Shown in pieces: positions 3,449 to 5,382 of a stretch of DNA of 5,382 nucleotides; position 1 is the stretch's first letter; the number at the start of each line of letters is the position of its first letter. Origin of the DNA: CAYGWX01 sp964353855 [NCBI: uncultured bacterium] (GTDB taxonomy: Bacteria > Edwardsbacteria > CAYGWX01); assembly GCA_964353855.1 (NCBI GenBank), contig CAYGWX010000098.1, forward strand, positions 1-5,382, in the 5' to 3' direction. The translations under genes and the position numbers were made by a program. The notes under the pieces were generated by a model that searched no databases, had not been told where the DNA came from, and saw only the letters and a program-made list of their open reading frames with translations.

Positions 3449-5382
3449 ATGAATTACTTGGAACGTCTCAAACGTACTATTCCGCTGCTCCCCTTCCTTT
3501 TATCCATAGCCGGGCTTCTCTGGATACTCCCCCTGACCGCTCAGGAGATAACTCCCCAGCGGGATCCGACCCGCCCCCCCTATCTTATCAAAAACTGGCA
3601 ATACCTCGCCGCCGGGTCCCAGGCTGATTTCCCGGCCAAGCCTCCGGGAGACGAACGGGATTGGCGTCCCTTTGAAAAAATCACAGTACCGGAGCAGGAA
3701 GCCGGACTGGACTTCTGGTTTCGCCGTCCCCTCCCAAAATTTCCCTGGCCGGAGGCCCTCTACCTCGTCCAGTCCGACGCACCCGCTTTCGCGGTGTACC
3801 TAGACAGCGCCAAGATATACTCTTACGGGGAGGTCGCTGCAGCCGCTGCGGGAAGGCCCGAAGGCTTCACCTTCCATTCCATCCACCTCCCGCCCGGGTA
3901 CCAGGAGAAGAAGATCGCCATCTGGATCCCGAATACCCGGGCCTTCGAGGTCGCCTTTTGGAAATCGGTCATCGTCCCCGAGCGGACCCTTCCCCAGGCC
4001 CTACGTTACCTGCTCCTGGAGCCCATGGCAAACAACCTCCTCTCACTCATCCTGGGCGGGATGTTCGCTTTTCTCGGCCTGGCGGTTCTTACCTTCTACC
4101 TCCTGAGGGGCCGGTGGGTTCAACTGGCCCTGTTGGCCTTCGGAATTTATTCCCTGCTCTTCGGACTCCTGGTCCTGGCCGGGGCCTATGCCCTGCAATT
4201 CCTCTTTCCAGCCCCGAACGTGTTCTGGTGGCATATCCAGGCCGTGCTGGGGTACCTTTACGGGATCCCACTCATCCTTCTCATGCTCCAGTTCGTAGGG
4301 AAAGGGTGGCGTTCCTCGCTACTCTGGACTCTCTGGGCCGCCATCCTGGTCACCGCGGTCCGGATCTTTCTTGACCTATATCTTCAGATCCCTAACTCCT
4401 TCGACCGGGCGAGCCCCTGGGGGTCTTCCCTCTGGACTTTGCTGATCATCGCCGTCATCCTCGCCAACCTGTTCCGCCCCGGGCAGAGAGGAACCCTGGA
4501 GCTCACTGTACTCCGGGCAGGCACCCTGGTGCTCTTACTGGTTATCCTCGCATCCCAACCCGCGTGGTACAAGCTCATTCCCCACAAATTTAACCCCATG
4601 CCCTACGGCCATTTCCTGTTCGTCTGCTGCATGGGTTTCCTCGCAGCGAAGAGCTACCTGTCCAGCGAGAGAAAGCTGGCAACGATCGAGCACGAACTCG
4701 CGACCGCACGCCGCATCCAGTCTGCGATTCTCCCCCAGGAGGTCCCCCTGGTTCCGGGCCTGAACATCGCGATCCGATACGTCCCGATGGCCTCGGTAGG
4801 GGGCGATTTCTACGACTTCCTGACCCTTGACCAGACCCACCTCGGCATTTTGGTGGCCGACGTCTCCGGCCACGGCGTCCCGGCGGCGCTGATAGCCTCC
4901 ATGATCAAGGCGGCCTACACGACCCAGACTATCCATGCCGCAGACCCGGCCCGGGTCCTCGCGGACTTGAACCAGGCCCTTTGCCGGAATCCGGAGGGCC
5001 AGTTCATCACCGCGGCCTGCCTGTACATCGATATCGAGCGGAACCGGATGGTCTACGCCGGAGCCGGCCACCCGCCCCTCTACATCTGGCGACGCACGGA
5101 GGACAAGTTCATCGAGTTCGCGAACAACGGACTGATCTTGGGCCCGTTCCCGGGGGCGACTTATGAAAACGGTGAGATGGCCCTGAAGCCCGGAGACCGT
5201 TTCATCCTTTACACCGACGGCATCACCGAAGCAATGAACCATTCCGGGGATCTCTTCGGGGAGAACAGGATGAAGGAGTTCATTCGGGCCCATGGCGACC
5301 TCCCGGTCGGGACCTTCGCCGACGCCTTCCTGGAAAACCTCTTCGGCTGGTCCGGCAAGAGGTCAGCCGAGGCCCTGGACGA
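3449..5382 (+). CDS. 7TMR-DISM membrane receptor fused to a SpoIIE/RsbU-type PP2C serine phosphatase (3' end outside window)
   Basis: The reading frame is unbroken for 644 full codons and still open at the window end. Residues 1-31 form a signal peptide or N-terminal anchor (basic MNYLERLKR, then a hydrophobic stretch ending PLTAQ). Residues 45-180 are an exported beta-rich sensor like the 7TMR-DISM extracellular domain (DWRPF, FWFRRPL, YLDSAKIYSYGE, IAIWIPNT). Seven hydrophobic segments follow, at about 195-219, 223-253, 259-284, 289-312, 328-343, 354-371 and 386-403. A short coiled coil, ELATARRIQSAILPQ (416-430), leads into the PP2C domain: SVGGDFYDF (449-457), ADVSGHGVPAAL (470-481), YAGAGHPPLYIW (536-547) and YTDGITEAMN (588-597). 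Metal-binding Asp453, Asp471 and Asp590 are all present, and the window stops in the final 'LDD' motif, so perhaps only 10-20 residues are missing. It likely dephosphorylates an anti-sigma antagonist. ATG 3449 is the first possible start after the stop at 3413; no clear Shine-Dalgarno is seen. Confidence 0.94.
   Translation, partial: MNYLERLKRTIPLLPFLLSIAGLLWILPLTAQEITPQRDPTRPPYLIKNWQYLAAGSQADFPAKPPGDERDWRPFEKITVPEQEAGLDFWFRRPLPKFPWPEALYLVQSDAPAFAVYLDSAKIYSYGEVAAAAAGRPEGFTFHSIHLPPGYQEKKIAIWIPNTRAFEVAFWKSVIVPERTLPQALRYLLLEPMANNLLSLILGGMFAFLGLAVLTFYLLRGRWVQLALLAFGIYSLLFGLLVLAGAYALQFLFPAPNVFWWHIQAVLGYLYGIPLILLMLQFVGKGWRSSLLWTLWAAILVTAVRIFLDLYLQIPNSFDRASPWGSSLWTLLIIAVILANLFRPGQRGTLELTVLRAGTLVLLLVILASQPAWYKLIPHKFNPMPYGHFLFVCCMGFLAAKSYLSSERKLATIEHELATARRIQSAILPQEVPLVPGLNIAIRYVPMASVGGDFYDFLTLDQTHLGILVADVSGHGVPAALIASMIKAAYTTQTIHAADPARVLADLNQALCRNPEGQFITAACLYIDIERNRMVYAGAGHPPLYIWRRTEDKFIEFANNGLILGPFPGATYENGEMALKPGDRFILYTDGITEAMNHSGDLFGENRMKEFIRAHGDLPVGTFADAFLENLFGWSGKRSAEALD

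Noticed and set aside
3400-3627. 75-codon + strand ORF at the start of the receptor gene
   Set aside because: It overlaps the receptor's signal peptide and sensor region in another frame, its product has no domain, and it begins at a GTG without a ribosome binding site.
4535-5293. 252-codon ORF on the minus strand
   Set aside because: It is antisense to the conserved PP2C domain, whose motifs are intact on the + strand. Long antisense frames are expected in GC-rich coding DNA, and the product shows no recognisable domain.

Overview
This is a bacterial chromosomal segment, GC-rich overall and with mostly G/C third codon positions. It carries seven recognisable protein genes plus one probable very small gene, all on the + strand. 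No tRNA, rRNA, CRISPR array, transposase or phage gene is visible. The phylum cannot be fixed from this sequence. The gene families, the 7TMR-DISM/PP2C receptor and short repeats that resemble dispersed elements I recall from anaerobic environmental genomes (Desulfobacterota, Aminicenantes and similar groups) suggest such a lineage, with low confidence.

Layout. (1) Bases 1-333 hold an XRE-family DNA-binding regulator that enters from outside the window. (2) Bases 334-539 are non-coding. They end in a good sigma-70 promoter (454-483) followed by a leader with two copies of an 18-base repeat spaced 24 bases apart (494-535). (3) Bases 540-3334 look like one operon: GNAT N-acetyltransferase, GrpB-family protein, class I SAM methyltransferase, a 39-residue small ORF, a DUF5661-type protein and a VOC (glyoxalase-fold) protein. 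Gaps range from a 4-base ATGA overlap to 86 bases. The gap between grpB and the methyltransferase gene holds a decayed dispersed repeat that supplies the last codons and stop of grpB and the ribosome binding site of the methyltransferase. (4) A strong, nearly symmetric hairpin terminator at 3353-3394 closes the operon. (5) From 3449 to the window end runs a large membrane receptor: an exported sensor region, seven transmembrane helices of 7TMR-DISM type, a short coiled-coil linker and a cytoplasmic SpoIIE/RsbU-type PP2C phosphatase. It is open at the window end, which falls in the final metal-binding motif.

How the genes work together. The operon joins small-molecule-modifying or binding folds (acetyltransferase, nucleotidyltransferase-like GrpB, methyltransferase, VOC). 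This could be a detoxification or modification set, but each family is broad and no substrate can be read from the sequence. The receptor phosphatase is a separate transcription unit, probably part of a partner-switching signalling pathway whose other members are not in view. The clearest item beyond routine annotation is the translationally coupled 39-residue ORF at 2335-2454, followed by the repeat-derived end of grpB.
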